Assembly: GCA_013399895.1 (NCBI GenBank)
Contig: VXBA01003156.1
Coordinates: 124,001 to 188,000 of the forward strand
Source: Serilophus lunatus
Taxonomy: Eukaryota; Chordata; Aves; Passeriformes; Eurylaimidae
Length of the DNA stretch: 64,000 nucleotides
Direction: 5' to 3'
Every line of letters starts with the position of its first letter. Position 1 is the stretch's first letter. The translations under genes and the position numbers were made by a program. The notes under the pieces were generated by a model. It saw only the letters and a list, made by a program, of their open reading frames with translations, was not told the origin of the DNA and did no database searches. Of this stretch, positions 35,866 through 47,465 are shown piece after piece.

Positions 35866-38800
35866 TAAAGGCTTTAGGCTGTTGTTGTAACAGCAGGGCT
35901 AAGTGGTGGTGAGGTGTTAATAAGTGATCTCCTGTGTATGAGGCACAGTGCGGACATTACCTCGTGCCTAAGGCATTAGAGTGAGGCTTGACCTTTATTA
36001 TAATACAGATTTTAACAGTGTAACATTAAAACTCTTCTGAGTTTCAAGTAATTCTTCAGAGAACATGTTCTCCCTCCCTGAGATGCAGCTTTAATAGGCT
36101 TCAAAACTTCAGCACAAGAGAATGTGCAACCAAATTATTTCCCTGCCTCACATCCAGGCACAGGGAAGGTGCAGAATAACTCAACTACCCTTAAAACTGT
36201 TGTTGTTCAGCAAAGAATGTAAAAGATGTGACTGAAATAAGTTGTATGGAAAAGCAACTGTGCACTAGGTGAAAATCAAGTTAAGGTTGTGGTATTTATA
36301 TGTGGACAGGGAAAAGGCATGTGTAGGGAACAGCAGGATGTGGTTTTTCTTGATTCTCCTGTGCAAAACTAATTTCATTTCTGGGTGGCAGAATGTTAAT
36401 GCATAAAGATAATGTTCCTGTAACTACATAAGATGGATAACACTTGAGACTGAATGTAGAAATTACGAAATCCCCCACATTTTTCTCTCTTCTGTAAAAT
36501 TTAACTATTCCTGATCTTTGAAAATGCCATGTGCTTCTTTGCAGATGATGAGACAGAAAATTCACTATTGATCTTTTGCAATTGTGCAATTCTCAACTGC
36601 CTAGATAGCTCTTAATGAAATACAGAAATTGTCTTTAATTCTCTTTAACTGTTTTGTGCTGCTGCTGTCAGGTGTGGAGCAGCTCCTAAATTTCTATTAT
36701 GGTGAATAAATGGCCTGATATCGAGGAGCTAAGTGTTATAAATCCCACTGTCATAAATCTTCCATCCTGCCAGAACAGGAGCTGCTCAGCACTGGTGAGT
36801 TGAGCTCAGAGGATCTGAAGGATTTTGAGAAGCTCTGGCACTGGGAATGAGTTATTTTAAGATTACAGGGGTTGGAGCTCTGGAGTCTTCTAATGTTACT
36901 CCTTTTCTGTAGTCCTGTGCACCACTGCCCAAACTTAATACATTAATTTTGAAGCTGAAAAATACAGGCAGAGAAAAGCTCAGCAATCTAAACTCTCATG
37001 GCTTTAGAATACATGATGGAAAAAATCTCAATACCAAGATTTTAGGATGAAGAAAAACATTTAGATACCAAACTCCTGCAAAGTAGAAGCACTTTTCACT
37101 CTGTTTTTGATAGCAAACCTACTGAGAGGTTTCATCTCTCTCAGGATTTTTCTGCAGGGTAACTGTAGCCCTTGCCCAGCAACACTCAGCCCCCATCTAC
37201 CTGCTGGTGATAAAGGGGATTAGCTTTGCAGTAACCTGGAATGTTGTTGGGAGAACTTTCCCTCTCTCCCATCCCTCCCCAAAGGCAAAAAAAAAAAAAA
37301 AGTTATTTAATTTTTTTTCTTGCTGTTCCAAGATATGGATTAAAAAAGAAAATATAAAAAAAAAATCAGTGAAATTTTCCCAAGAATGTTTCTTGTTACT
37401 TAAAGTACAAGGGCAACTTAAAGTTTTGCTGGTGGGAAATGTTCCAGATGTTTTTGTAGTGGAAAACTGCATGTTTTTCATGTCTGTCCTATCTTCCTGT
37501 GTTTGCTCACAGCCACCTGAGCTCTGGGTTTGTAGACAGTCTATCACTGCCCCCAAAAAAACATTCCTCCCTCTGGATTCAGCATTTTGTGCTATGAAGT
37601 GTAAGCATTCCAATGGAGAAATAGCCCTGGAACAAGCCAGAATATTTTCTTAGTGAGTGAGGGCTGTCTCCTCGAGCCCCTGCACCCTGCAGTGTCTGTG
37701 CTGAATTAGATAATGTTAATTTGCAATTTGGCCACTGATAGGTGGGGATCAGCTCTGTGGACTTGCAAGCACATTGCCATGTATGTGTAAATAAGCTTGT
37801 GTTGGGCTTGAATTACTTTGCTGAATTACAGTTCTCCTGCTTCCATGGAAGCAATTCCTGAGCCCCAGCACTGGGATGTGGCCCCTGTGCTAAAACACTG
37901 AGTGGTTTGATTTCAGCTGCTTGATGCTCATCTGCCTCACAGGATTTTCAGATTGCTGCCAACTCAGAGAGACATGTTCAGGTGTTCTGACACTTTTGGG
38001 AGCCCCAGGGTTCATCTGGCTGGGTTTAGGCCCTGCCTAAGTGGTATCAATAGCTAACATTAGTCATGGGCCAGGTAAAGTCTGTGCCTCAGCCCTTCTC
38101 CCAGCTTGTCTGAGGCAGAAGAGGGGCTGTGATTCCAAACAACTTCTGTATTCCCTGTAGGATCTGCAAGGGAAAATCATGTGATGCTGTGAAATCAGAG
38201 CCTTGACTCCTTGTGTCAATGCAGTGATTTAGTGACTGTGATAAGGGTTTATATTCAAGGACAAGCAAGCCCTGCTGGTGTCTGTTTATGAAAGGCTGCT
38301 TCCCTCTTGGGGAAGGTCCTGGAACAAAGTATTTGCAACTCTGGGATACAAATGAACCACTGGTGGGAAAGCAGAACAGATAACAGCAATCTTATTTTAA
38401 AGGAATGCTTCCTCCCTGCTGCACTGCCTCTCCCAGGCCCAGGGAGGTGTGGAAGAGCATTCCTGGCATCCTGCTCCCTGATGGGAGTGTTACTGGGTGA
38501 AACTGGGATGAAGGATGCAGGATTGCTGTAGGATGGGAAGGGAATTCCAGGAACAGTGTTCTGACAAGCTGAGTATCACCAGGGCAGGGCAGGAGCACGT
38601 GGCACCAGCAGCTCCGGGGGACTGGTGCTTTTAGGGCTTTTCCAGCTGTTTTTCCCCTGATGGATGAGATGAGGCTGGATTTGGGCAGGGTAGGAGTGTC
38701 AATGTGTTGGGCTGGTTGAACCTTAAAAGCTGCTGCCTCAGCTCAGAGAGACTTTAAACTCTCCCCTCTCTGTTTTGCTGGAAGAGGAAGATGCAGCTCT

Positions 38801-40026
38801 TGCATTTTGCCTGGATCAAACCCAAAAGCCACGTCCCCTTTCCCAGGCTGCTTTATTTGTGTCTCATTAGCACTTTCCACTGGTGAATGCATTGAAGTCT
38901 GAATTGCTTTATTGGCAGAGAACTGTCTGATGAACACCTTTATTCTCTCTATCCTTCAATCCCTCCAAAAAGGCCTTTTTCCATGAGCCCCTTCAGTGCT
39001 GCTCTCTATAAAAGCCCCTTCCAGGAGTCGTCTCCTCACAGCTTCCTGGTGTCAGTCCTCTCCAAATGGGAACAACTTGGCTTCTGGGGGAGGAAGGCCA
39101 GCTGCTTTCTTACTAAAACCCCAGAGGAACGTTCAGTCTCCCCGAGTGGGAACAGCCTGGTCTGGTTTCCCTGGGCTGTGGATGTTCAAACCCAGCATGG
39201 AGTGTATCTTGGGTATCTTCCCAAGCCCAGCTCTCAAACCTGGGAGATTTAGGGAATCCTGTTGGCAGCAGCTGCCAAATTCTCTAGTTAGAAAATTCAG
39301 GATTTTGCACTTGGAACTGGTTCAGAGTCTTTTTAAAACAAAATCCATATTTTAGAAATAAACAAAATCCATGTATGTAGTTGTATTAAACTCCATGTAT
39401 ATACTTGTACTTCATCCCATTGTTACTCTATTTTAACTTTTAAGGAGTATTTTCTCCAAGGACAGCTTTCTGTGCTGACAGCTTCAAATGTTTACTATAT
39501 TTAAGTCTTCAAAATTAGGTTTTTCATATTTAAGACCAAATATTATTTTAGGGTGGTTAAAAATTACTGGGTTTTTTAACGCTGTCTTCAAAGGGGGTTC
39601 CAAATTTGTTAGGAACTGCTTGAGGAGATAAGAAATATTCATTGAAATCCTTGGAGGAAGTTTTTCTTTCCTCTTTCTATCCCAAGGAGAGACAAAGATG
39701 TGAGAGCAGGAGGAGAAGGAAAGAAGAGAACTGATGTTATCATGGTCTGATCTCAGCATTGTTACACACTTCCGGCTTGGAAAGATCCATGTTGGAATTT
39801 CTCTGTTATTACACTGGGGCTGGATGCAGCTTTTTTCTGACTAAGTGCTGTTTACATAATTTTTTTTTCTCTTTTTTTGTTGTGTTCTGTCTGTTCTTTG
39901 CTCTGTGTGCCTCATGTACCAGCTCTGTTATTCAGCCAGGACGTGCTTACAAACCTAATGTGAACCATAAATACATATGATTCCTTGAGTGTTTTGAGGG
40001 TGGGGAGGGGAAATGCTAAATTTAGG
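35866..40026. other. Non-coding stretch
   Basis: Over 4 kb no CR1 or gene is recognised. It holds the 15-base A-run at 37287 within open frames on both strands, and a TATA-like TATAAAAG at 39007 inside two overlapping open frames (38983-39355). Neither frame shows a domain. Confidence 0.45.
37287..37301 (+). repeat. A homopolymer, 15 bases
   Basis: An uninterrupted A-run lies in an A/T-rich patch. No retroposon body is attached. Confidence 0.95.
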
Positions 40027-40173
40027 GAGATGCCCCATCCCTGGAAGTGTCCAAGGCCAGGTTGGACAGGGCTTGGAGCAACCTGGGATAGTGGGAGGTG
40101 TCCCTGCCCATGGCAGGGGGTGGAATGAGATGAGCTTTAAGGTTCCCTCCAACCCAAACCATTCTATGATTTG
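40027..40173 (+). mobile_element. CR1 LINE 3' fragment
   Basis: ATGCCCCATCCCTGGAAGTG, GGACAGGGCTTGGAGCAACC, GTCCCTGCCCATGGCAGGG and AACCCAAACCATTCTATGA form a clean sense CR1 end with its ATTCTATGA terminus. Confidence 0.95.
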
Positions 40174-41360
40174 TAAATTTATCAAATGGTTGTAAAGTTG
40201 GTTCATCTTAAAAAAACCAAACTCTAGGCATTTGGTAAATTATTTTGCCTATTTTTGTCCCAAAGTGATCTCTGAAACTGGATTATGACTTGATTTGAAA
40301 TTTTTTCATGTTTCTTCTGATGGCTCTAAAATCCAGGAAAAGCTTACATTCCTTTTATTTTTTTTTAAGGTGTAGAAAATTTCAACAGTTGAAGATCTGG
40401 CCAAGTCCTGGCATTGGCTTACATGAGAAACCAGGCAGTGTGAGGTGTTAAACCTCTGGAATCCTGTGGGCCTGAGCCATGGCTGTCCCTGTCACTTCAG
40501 GGATGGATGTGGGTTAAGTTCTTACTGAATGGGAAAACGAAGTTTGTTACTATGGGAAAACAAAATCTGAAATAACATAGTGAAAAACTCTGCTCACCGC
40601 ATAGAACAGTAGAAAAAGTGAGTTGTGTTTCCATGTGCTAATGCCATTCCTCCTGGGAAGCAGCAGCAGCAGCAGCCAGCTTGCTATCAGGGTGAAAAGT
40701 GTCTGGGAGAAGGGACACAACCCTCTCCTTAACCTGGACTTGCTGCTTTGAAAGGAGAAATTCATGGTGTATGAATAAAAGATCAGTTGATTTGATTTAG
40801 TGCCTGGAATTCCCTCACTTGAAGAGCTTCCAGCTCTGAGAGGCTGGAAGAGTGTGGGTGGAGATGCTGCTGTAGGGAGTTTTTAAAAATGAGGGGGGCA
40901 CACGAACTGCAGAACTTGCACTCAGTCTTCCCAAACACCCAAAGCATTTTAAGCTGTTTCCTTACTCTGGATGGTTTAATTCCCAAGAGGCTGGAGGAGC
41001 AGCTGTGGGTTCCATGGGCAGTGAGCTGAGCTGTGCTGGTTCTCTGCATGCACAGCCCCTCATCACACACGAGGGCCTCCCAGTCGTCTTTCCTCTTAGT
41101 TCTGTAAACACCTGCAGGGTTTTAAAGGCTGGAGATCGAGGGTCATGCTTTATAATCAGCTTGTCCTTGACAAGTGGAAAAGGGATGTAGTTGATAGGAG
41201 TTGGATGCACTTCTGCTTTACAGCTTTTTCCACTGCTGCTCCTTATAGGTGAGTGAGCCAACTGCAGCAGCAGGATTGCTGGGGAGTGATTGACTGTATC
41301 TTTCCCCTTCTCCTTCTTTAGTTTAAGGGAAAAAAACCTGACAGTTGAAGAAAATTAAAT
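40174..41360. other. Non-coding stretch with one minus-strand exon-like frame
   Basis: No repeat is recognised. The minus-strand frame at 40966-41261 is listed separately. Confidence 0.45.
40966..41261 (-). CDS. Candidate coding exon, unrecognised gene
   Basis: Reading leftwards from 41261, an open frame begins directly after a good acceptor (GCAATCCTGCTGCTGCAG) in phase 0. It runs about 98 codons and reaches a donor-like CCAGA|GTAAGG with an in-frame TAA across it. A shorter end at CTGCAG|GTGTTT (41112) would give an exact 150-base exon. The peptide is soluble and protein-like in composition (for example LVKDKLIIKHDPRSPAFK), but I recognise no domain. There is no supported neighbouring exon. 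It could be chance. Confidence 0.24.
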
Positions 41361-41640
41361 TATAGAATATCCTGAGCTGGAAGGGACCCACAAAGATCAT
41401 CCAGTCCAGCTCCTGGCTCTGTACAGACACCTCCAACAATCCCTCCGCCCCATCCCCAGAGGATCATCCCAACCCTCCTGCAGCTCTGGCAGCCTTGGGG
41501 CTGTGCCCACTGCCCTGGGGAGCCTGGGCAGTGCCCAACCCCCCTCTGGGCAAAGAAGAGCCTTGGCCTGAGATCCAACCCAAACCCACAAATCCAGCTC
41601 TTCCTTCAGGTCCTGTCACTGGTCCCAGGACAGAGATTGG
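41361..41640 (-). mobile_element. CR1 LINE 3' region
   Basis: The tail TATAGAATATCCTGAGCTGG is followed by AAGATCATCCAGTCCAGC, GCAGCTCTGGCAGCCTTGG, GCCCTGGGGAGCCTGGGCAG and TTCAGGTCCTGTCACTGGTC. It is an antisense copy of the same subfamily as the + strand copy near 46.8 kb. Confidence 0.93.
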
Positions 41641-43539
41641 AACCCACTCCTTGTGCAATCTGTGAAAACATTTGTTGTGAAAACATTTCTGCTGCACTTT
41701 ATGTGCAGGATCAATTAAATCACAGGCTTAAAGCTTCCTAAATTGATGGGCAGGTGTTTCAGAGGAATGTTATTCCATTATATTTGTAGTAGGTCTCTGC
41801 AATGTCAGTTTTTCTTGGTTGCCTGTTGTGTGTGTTCCCCATCTTTTGGAGTGGCTTTAAAATGACTGAAGATAAAACAGGGTGGGAAAAGCAGGGCCCC
41901 CCAAACCAGCCTGTTACTGTACAGAGCGGGTGGGGAATGTGGCCCAGATCCCACAGGTGCCAAGGTGGAGCCCTGGAAGGCGTGCAGGGAAAACCTGCTG
42001 TAACATTACTGCCATGCTCAGGTGTCTGTGCAGGGATGCTGCTGCCTCCTTATCCACAGCTTCTGGGCAGGGAATTTCGTTCCTTAGAAATGGAATATAT
42101 CAATCAGTCCCTCTTGCTCTGATGGTTTCTGTTCCCTCTGCCCAGTGCAGGTGGAAGGCACTGACAAGTCCCCTTGTGATGGCTTTCCAAGGAAGCTGCT
42201 GGTGGTTTGGGTGCTGGGATGAGCTGCTGACACGGAGCACGTTGGAACAGAGGCAGAGGCTTCTGCTCATTAATTTCCAGCTTTAGTAATGAATGAGACA
42301 AGATCAGGAAGAGTCATTAGACTCTAAGCACGTTTTCAGGGGAGGCTTAATGGATTAAGTGTGCACAGAAGGAAGAGCTCAGTGAGCTGAATCCAAAGGA
42401 GAGATGAGGGAGAGAACCCCGGAAAGGGAGATGGAATTGGCACGGCAGGACTTGGGCTCTGTGCAGCTCCTCACTGTGGATGATTCTTCACTGGACACCA
42501 CACAGATATATATATTTATATTTACATTTATATATGTTTTGATATAATTACATTTTTACATAATTACATTTATGCATATATTTCTATATGGGTATGTATT
42601 TTATACATGTGTTTCTTTGTTAATCTGATACAGTTCTCTCCAGAGAGCTAAGAAACAGCCTAATGCATAGAAAATTTCTACCTCTCTTGTGTTGCTGTCA
42701 TCTGTCTGTGTCTGTATCTGCTCCTGATCAGGTGTGACAGAGCATTGGTTGCACTGAATTCAGTTTAAAAAAAATAAATAAAAAAGTCCAGAGGCTGAAG
42801 AGAAGAATTCTGTGTTGGAATATTCATCTCAGTGCTGTGATGCATTTACTGATCAGCATAGCAGCATATTTATATATAAATTTTCATTATTCTTCCCCTT
42901 GCAGTTTTTGTGAGGGTTTCTTACAAAGCACATACCAAAAGTTCTAATGACCCTGGGGGGGTTCTCATTTGCCATTTTGCTTTTCATAGGTGTAATAGGA
43001 GCCAGGTATTGTATTTTTTTTTGTGTCCCTAAACACACCTTTCTACTTGTGCAGTCCTGAATGTGGCTGAAGAATCCTCCTTGGAGGTGAGCTGGGTGAG
43101 CTGCAGAGGACAGAGAAGGGAGCAGAAAGACTGAGGGGGCGTAGAAAGGTGCAGCAGAGTTTGTGTTGTGTGTGTTTGTAGTGACAATCACTCACAGCCT
43201 GCAGGCTCACAGCTCCACTGGAGACAAACCAATGGAAATTTCATCCTGGTTTCAAAGAAGTGGGACGGACCCACAAGGGAGTTCTGTTCACAGTGTAGTT
43301 TTTTGACACAAAATAGTGTGTTTTCTGGGCTCCTTGGCCCAGAAACCTCATCTTTCTGCAAGGCCAATGACCTTGATGTGATCCAGCAGAAAAGACTGGT
43401 TTTTGGAGCTCCTGGGATTTCAGTTTGTTCCATTGCTTAACAGGGAAAGAGAAGTGCATCAGTGCAGTAGCACTGGGCTGTGTGCAACAGTGGGCACTTT
43501 GTCAGAGTTCCAAAAGAAACCCCCACAACAGGGAAAATG
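41641..43539. other. Non-coding stretch with an AT-rich tract
   Basis: No gene is recognised. The tract at 42506-42610 is listed separately. The small open frames at 41802-42286 lie in a GC-richer part and overlap one another. Confidence 0.5.
42506..42610. repeat. AT-rich low-complexity tract
   Basis: About 105 bases of irregular TATA, TTTACAT and TTATATA repeats with almost no G or C. This is simple sequence, possibly a decayed microsatellite. Confidence 0.9.
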
Positions 43540-43715
43540 GAATCACAGAACCACTGAGGTTGGAAAAGCCCTTGAAGACCAAGTGCAATGTTCCCCCAGC
43601 ACTGCCAAGCCCAGCACTAACCCATGTCCCCAAGTGCCACAGCTGCACATTTTCTTAACGCTTCCATGATTCCACCACTGCTCTGAGCAGCCTTTTCCAA
43701 CACTGTGGTGGGAGT
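43540..43715 (-). mobile_element. CR1 LINE 3' region, diverged
   Basis: AATCACAGAACCACTGAGG, TTGGAAAAGCCCTTGAAGACC, CCCAGCACTGCCAAGCCCAG and CATGTCCCCAAGTGCCACAG follow the antisense order of the CR1 subfamily with the GGTTGGAAAAGACC tail. Confidence 0.85.
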
Positions 43716-46156
43716 GTTGAGCTTGGTGATCCCTTTCAAATCTCTTACCACATCCCTGTGTTAACTCTGTCACTCTGCCATCAGGAATGTCTCTCAACCT
43801 GTGCCCTCTCCTGTTTTGGGGTATTTTTTATCAGGGTCACTTTGTTTCTTTGCTGCAGGATATGTCTGCACACACTTCTGCCTCTTTGCCAAGCAGTTTT
43901 AGCTTTGAAAGTCTGAAAATGGGTCAGCTCACAGCTGTAGCAAGGAGTATGTAAAGCCTCTGGTATTACTTACAGCGTGGTCACAGTATTTACTTTTCAG
44001 CAATGCTGGCAAAAATACAAGTATTTCCTGCAAAATGAGGTGCATGAAGATTTCATGCAAATACATAATTCCTGTGGATGTTCAAATCACTGGGGGAGCT
44101 GGGATCCTCACCCTGGCTTGGTCCTGCTCCAGGGGAACACCACAGGCCAAAATGCTGCAGCTAATTCCAGAGCTAGGAGGGATTTAGCACAGTGGGATAA
44201 GACATTCCCTGTCTGCACAGTCCACTGCTTAAACCAAGCCTTGGAGGAGGTTCAGCTAAGTCCCAGATCCACTGGACTGAAGTTGTTTGAGAGTCTGTAT
44301 CCAGAGAAAAGTGAATATTGGAAAAAATGCTTTCTTTAGGGTAAAGTCTTAAAATCATCCTGCCATGATCTCTCTCCTGTCAGGGCCTTTCTCGGCACTG
44401 TGGGACCATTGGACATGGCTTTAGAAACACTGCCTGCATCACTGAGAGGGTTTCCCCTCATCTTAGCAGGGAACAGGAATCTCTGGGAATGCCTCTGGGA
44501 TCCTTGTTTGGCCCACAGGGAAGCAGAGAATGGTGGCACTTCAGGATGCCCAAGTTCCAACCTAAGAAAAATGTGCTTTGCATTTTCTTCTTTTATTTTT
44601 TTTTTCCTTCTTTGCTTCTTGAGTCCTCATGCCTGGTTTTCTCTGCTAAACTCATATTTAATCTCAAACTCACAGCAATCTGTATTTCCCCCCNNNNNNN
44701 NNNNNNNNNNNNNNNNNNNNNNNNNNNNNNNNNNNNNNNNNNNNNNNNNNNNNNNNNNCTCCTCCAGATAACAATTACAAATGCAGGTTACACTACTTAT
44801 TGCAGTTTTACCTTAAATTGAAAGACCTCAATTTAGACTTTTAAAATTGTGGGCCAGCATCATCTTCACTCCTTTTTACCTGCAAAATAAGCTTGGAAAG
44901 AAGGAGATTTTGAGCATTGCAGGGTAAATTTTATCTGAAACAGCTCCAAATAAAGCTGTTGTCCTTTCCCTGAAGGATCAGATCTCTTTTGTCAGAGACA
45001 AAAACATGCCCCTGATTTATTTTACTACATCACCCATGTGTTTGTTAACCCTGGTCACCTCCATCTCTCTCATGGCAAGAAATGCTATTATTTCTCCGAA
45101 AAGACTTATGAGAGATTGAATTTTCTTCAGTTTACAAGAAGCTGAAAACGAGTTCAAAGAAAATGTCTTGTCTGGTGAGGGAGAGGAAGGTTTTTATCCC
45201 ATAAATAGCTAAATCAGAGAGAGGATGTTGAATTGTTGGCAGTTTGGAGATGAGGGTTTGATTTCCACTTTAATGAGAGACCTGCCTGGGTAACCTCCCT
45301 TAAGTGGAAAGTTTATGATAGCTCAGCATGCAGGGATTTAAATGCATATTAATCAGAGCATTTATTAATTTGCAGAGGTTTCAATTTTGAGTATACTTTT
45401 GAAACAGAATTTACTTTAAAACTCTCAAGTGTTCTCCTTGTGTGAATTTTTCCCGTGTATCTGCCTGGTTAAAGAAGACAGTCACATTTTTCTAAGTAGA
45501 ATTCAGCAAGTTTACATGTCTGAGTCTTGCAGATCATACATTAGAGGCAAAGAAATGATGCTGGTTTTCAGCTGTCTGAGAAACAGAAATATGTTAACAT
45601 CAACCAAATGCTGAAAGGAGAAGAAAGCAGCACAAATCTGAGCTTTGAAGTTGAAGTGATAGAGGAAAAATTTATGTATTGGACTTCTTTTTTAAAAAAA
45701 GCAAATTGCAACTTTTTGTAGGTTCTAACAGGCAGAAAAGCCTTTTAGGAATATTGCTGTAGCAGTTCTAGTGTTTGAGTATCAATGCTGGAGGTTAAAT
45801 ACCTTTCTTAAGCTATTTCTGTTTATATATTCAGTAAGTAGCTTTGGTTTCAGAGGATATATCCTTATAAATAGTCTTATATGTACTTAAATTGTGCTAT
45901 TATAAGGAGGCAAGTATTACATTTTTATATGTCATTCCTTTTTGTAAAATGTGAAATAATTTGCCAGTGGCAGGGTGGGTAAAATACAGACTGTGTGGGG
46001 ATGTTTCATTACATTTAGGTAAATATTTCAGCAGGTTTTCTGTGGCAGAATTTAAAAAAAAGAAAGGCAAAAGTAATACAGCTGCTAAAAAATGTGGATA
46101 TTTTGACTTCTCCTTTTCAAATGTTCTCAGTACATCATGGTATGTACTCTTTGGAA
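43716..46156. other. Non-coding stretch containing an assembly gap
   Basis: The sequence is AT-rich with no recognised gene or repeat. The gap at 44694 is listed separately. Open frames at 43977-44560 occur on both strands. Confidence 0.45.
44694..44758. other. Assembly gap, 65 N
   Basis: Sixty-five N directly follow TGTATTTCCCCCC, a run of six C. Confidence 0.98.
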
Positions 46157-46656
46157 TGGGTTTTCTTTAGAAGGTAAAAGAAATAGTTTCCTATCAGAAA
46201 AATCGTAAGATTTCATAAGAAACATTTCAAGATGGTTTCAGCCAAAAATTTCCGCCAGATTAATTTAGAGGCTGTTGAAACTCAATAGCTCCACCTCAGA
46301 GGGTTCTTCAGAAGGTTCTTCAGAGGGTTCCTCAGGTAAATCTTTTGCATTTTATATTAGAAGTGACAGTTCTCACTGCAGAGATGATCTGCATGGTCAA
46401 GGGAGGGGATTGTCCTGCTCTGCTCTGACCTGGGGTGGCCTCACCTCCAAAATTGGGGCAGTTTGAGCACCACAATGTAGGGAAGATGTTGAGCCATTGG
46501 AGAGTGTCCAAAGGAGGGAATGGAGATGGGGAAGGGCCTGGAGGGGAAGGGTGTGAGGAGCAGCTGAGGGCACTGGGTGTGTTCAGGGGGAGAAGAGGAG
46601 ACTGAGGGGAGACCTCCTTGCAGGGACAACTCGGTGGGGAGGGGCAGAGGAGGGGC
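46157..46656. repeat. Right arm of the ~500-base inverted repeat (partner 34213-34711)
   Basis: This is the inverted counterpart of the left arm, with about 98% identity. Here the CR1 part (from about 46449) continues without a break past the arm boundary into 46657-46950. At the left arm the CR1 sequence changes at the boundary. That makes this locus the likelier source and the left arm the copy or converted tract, which is an inference from the junctions. Confidence 0.96.
46298..46333 (+). repeat. Three-unit 12-base minisatellite inside the arm
   Basis: Units 46298-46309, 46310-46321 and 46322-46333 follow AGARGGTTCYTC. The same array is present in reverse complement in the left arm. On the sense strand one frame reads as Glu-Gly-Ser-Ser repeats. 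That frame is closed by a TAG upstream at 46266, so I do not consider it coding. A splice-donor-like CAG|GTAAAT follows at 46336. Confidence 0.9.
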
Positions 46657-46950
46657 AGGGCCTGAGCTCTGCTCTGTGGGGCCCAGGGCCAGGAGCCCAG
46701 GGAATGGGCTGGAGCTGTGTCAGGGCAGGGGCAGGGGGGATCTCAGGCCAAGGCTCTCCTTTGCCCAGAGGGGGGTTGGGCACTGCCCAGGCTCCCCAGG
46801 GCAGTGGGCACAGCCCCAAGGCTGCCAGAGCTGCAGGAGGGGTGGGATGATCCTCTGGGCACAGGGGGGACTCTTGGGGATGGGCCTGTGCAGGGCCAGG
46901 GGTTGGATGGATGGTCCTTGGGGGCCCTTTCCACTCAGAACATTCTGGGG
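46449..46950 (+). mobile_element. CR1 LINE 3' region, about 500 bases
   Basis: The order is a continuous sense CR1: AAATTGGGGCAGTTTGAGC, TTGGAGAGTGTCCAAAGGAG, GGAGAAGAGGAGACTGAGGG, AGGCTCCCCAGGGCAGTGGG, GCTGCAGGAGGGGTGGGATG and TTCCACTCAGAACATTCTGG. The first 208 bases belong to the inverted-repeat arm. The 204-codon frame at 46717-47331 begins inside this CR1 and is not a gene call. Confidence 0.93.
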
Positions 46951-47179
46951 CACTGTGGTGCCTTCCCGAGGCTCAGCCCCTTTCCCAGAGTGACACTGAG
47001 GTGGAACAGCCACAGTAACGCTTCCTCAGCCACTGCCCCGAGGAGAGGAGCCATGAGGAGACACCACACGGCTGAAGGCCCATTCCCTCTCCTCAGGGTC
47101 CTGCCCAAGAGCATCCACCCCACAGCCATGGGAAGTGACAGCCCAGCCCCGAGTCTGGTGTACACCTGCCCCTGGATCA

Positions 47180-47465
47180 CATCAAACTTTAATTCCCTGA
47201 CGGAAGCGCGGGAGTGGAACGGAAGCGGGAGCGATTTGTGCCCGGCTGCAAACTGCGGTAACAGCCTCTCACACAGCCCTGCCAAATCCCTCACACGCAG
47301 GCAGGCAGCAGGCTGCTCATGCATCATTTAAGAGCCTCATCCAGTCTCCACCATGTCAATGAAAATCTCCTACAAAGCTTCATCTCAACTGAACTGGGCC
47401 ACAGCGGCCAAAGTGCTCCTGCCTGGTGCTGGGCACAGCAGGGACTCTGCGCGGCGAGCTGAGCT
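47180..47465. promoter_or_regulatory. Small CpG-dense patch with tandem ETS-like motifs
   Basis: ACGGAAGCG occurs at 47200-47208 and again 19 bases later at 47219-47227. This matches the CGGAAG core bound by ETS factors such as GABPA. At least eight CpGs fall between 47200 and 47256, and several more near 47450, in a window where CpG is rare. CpG-rich DNA with tandem ETS sites is typical of vertebrate housekeeping promoters. I see no linked first exon, so the promoter reading is inference. Confidence 0.3.

Noticed and set aside
37197..37653. Open frames of 138 and 148 codons on opposite strands.
   Set aside because: They overlap each other, are rich in K/F from A- and T-runs, and frames of this length are expected about once in 64 kb at this composition.
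39007..39014. A TATA box (TATAAAAG) as a promoter.
   Set aside because: Several TATAAAA-like strings occur in this AT-rich window (for example near 17499 and 54247). No initiator, CpG enrichment or linked exon supports this one.
46238..46335. A possible exon in the right inverted-repeat arm, from TGGTTTCAG to CAG|GTAAAT, with Glu-Gly-Ser-Ser repeats.
   Set aside because: All three frames meet a stop between the acceptor-like site and the repeat (for example TAG at 46266-46268), so no continuous exon is possible there.
46717..47331. 204-codon + strand frame and the overlapping 130-codon minus-strand frame (46935-47327).
   Set aside because: The + frame starts in CR1. Both exist because the region is GC-rich, and both strands being open argues against either as evidence of coding. 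The CpG patch itself is kept as a finding.
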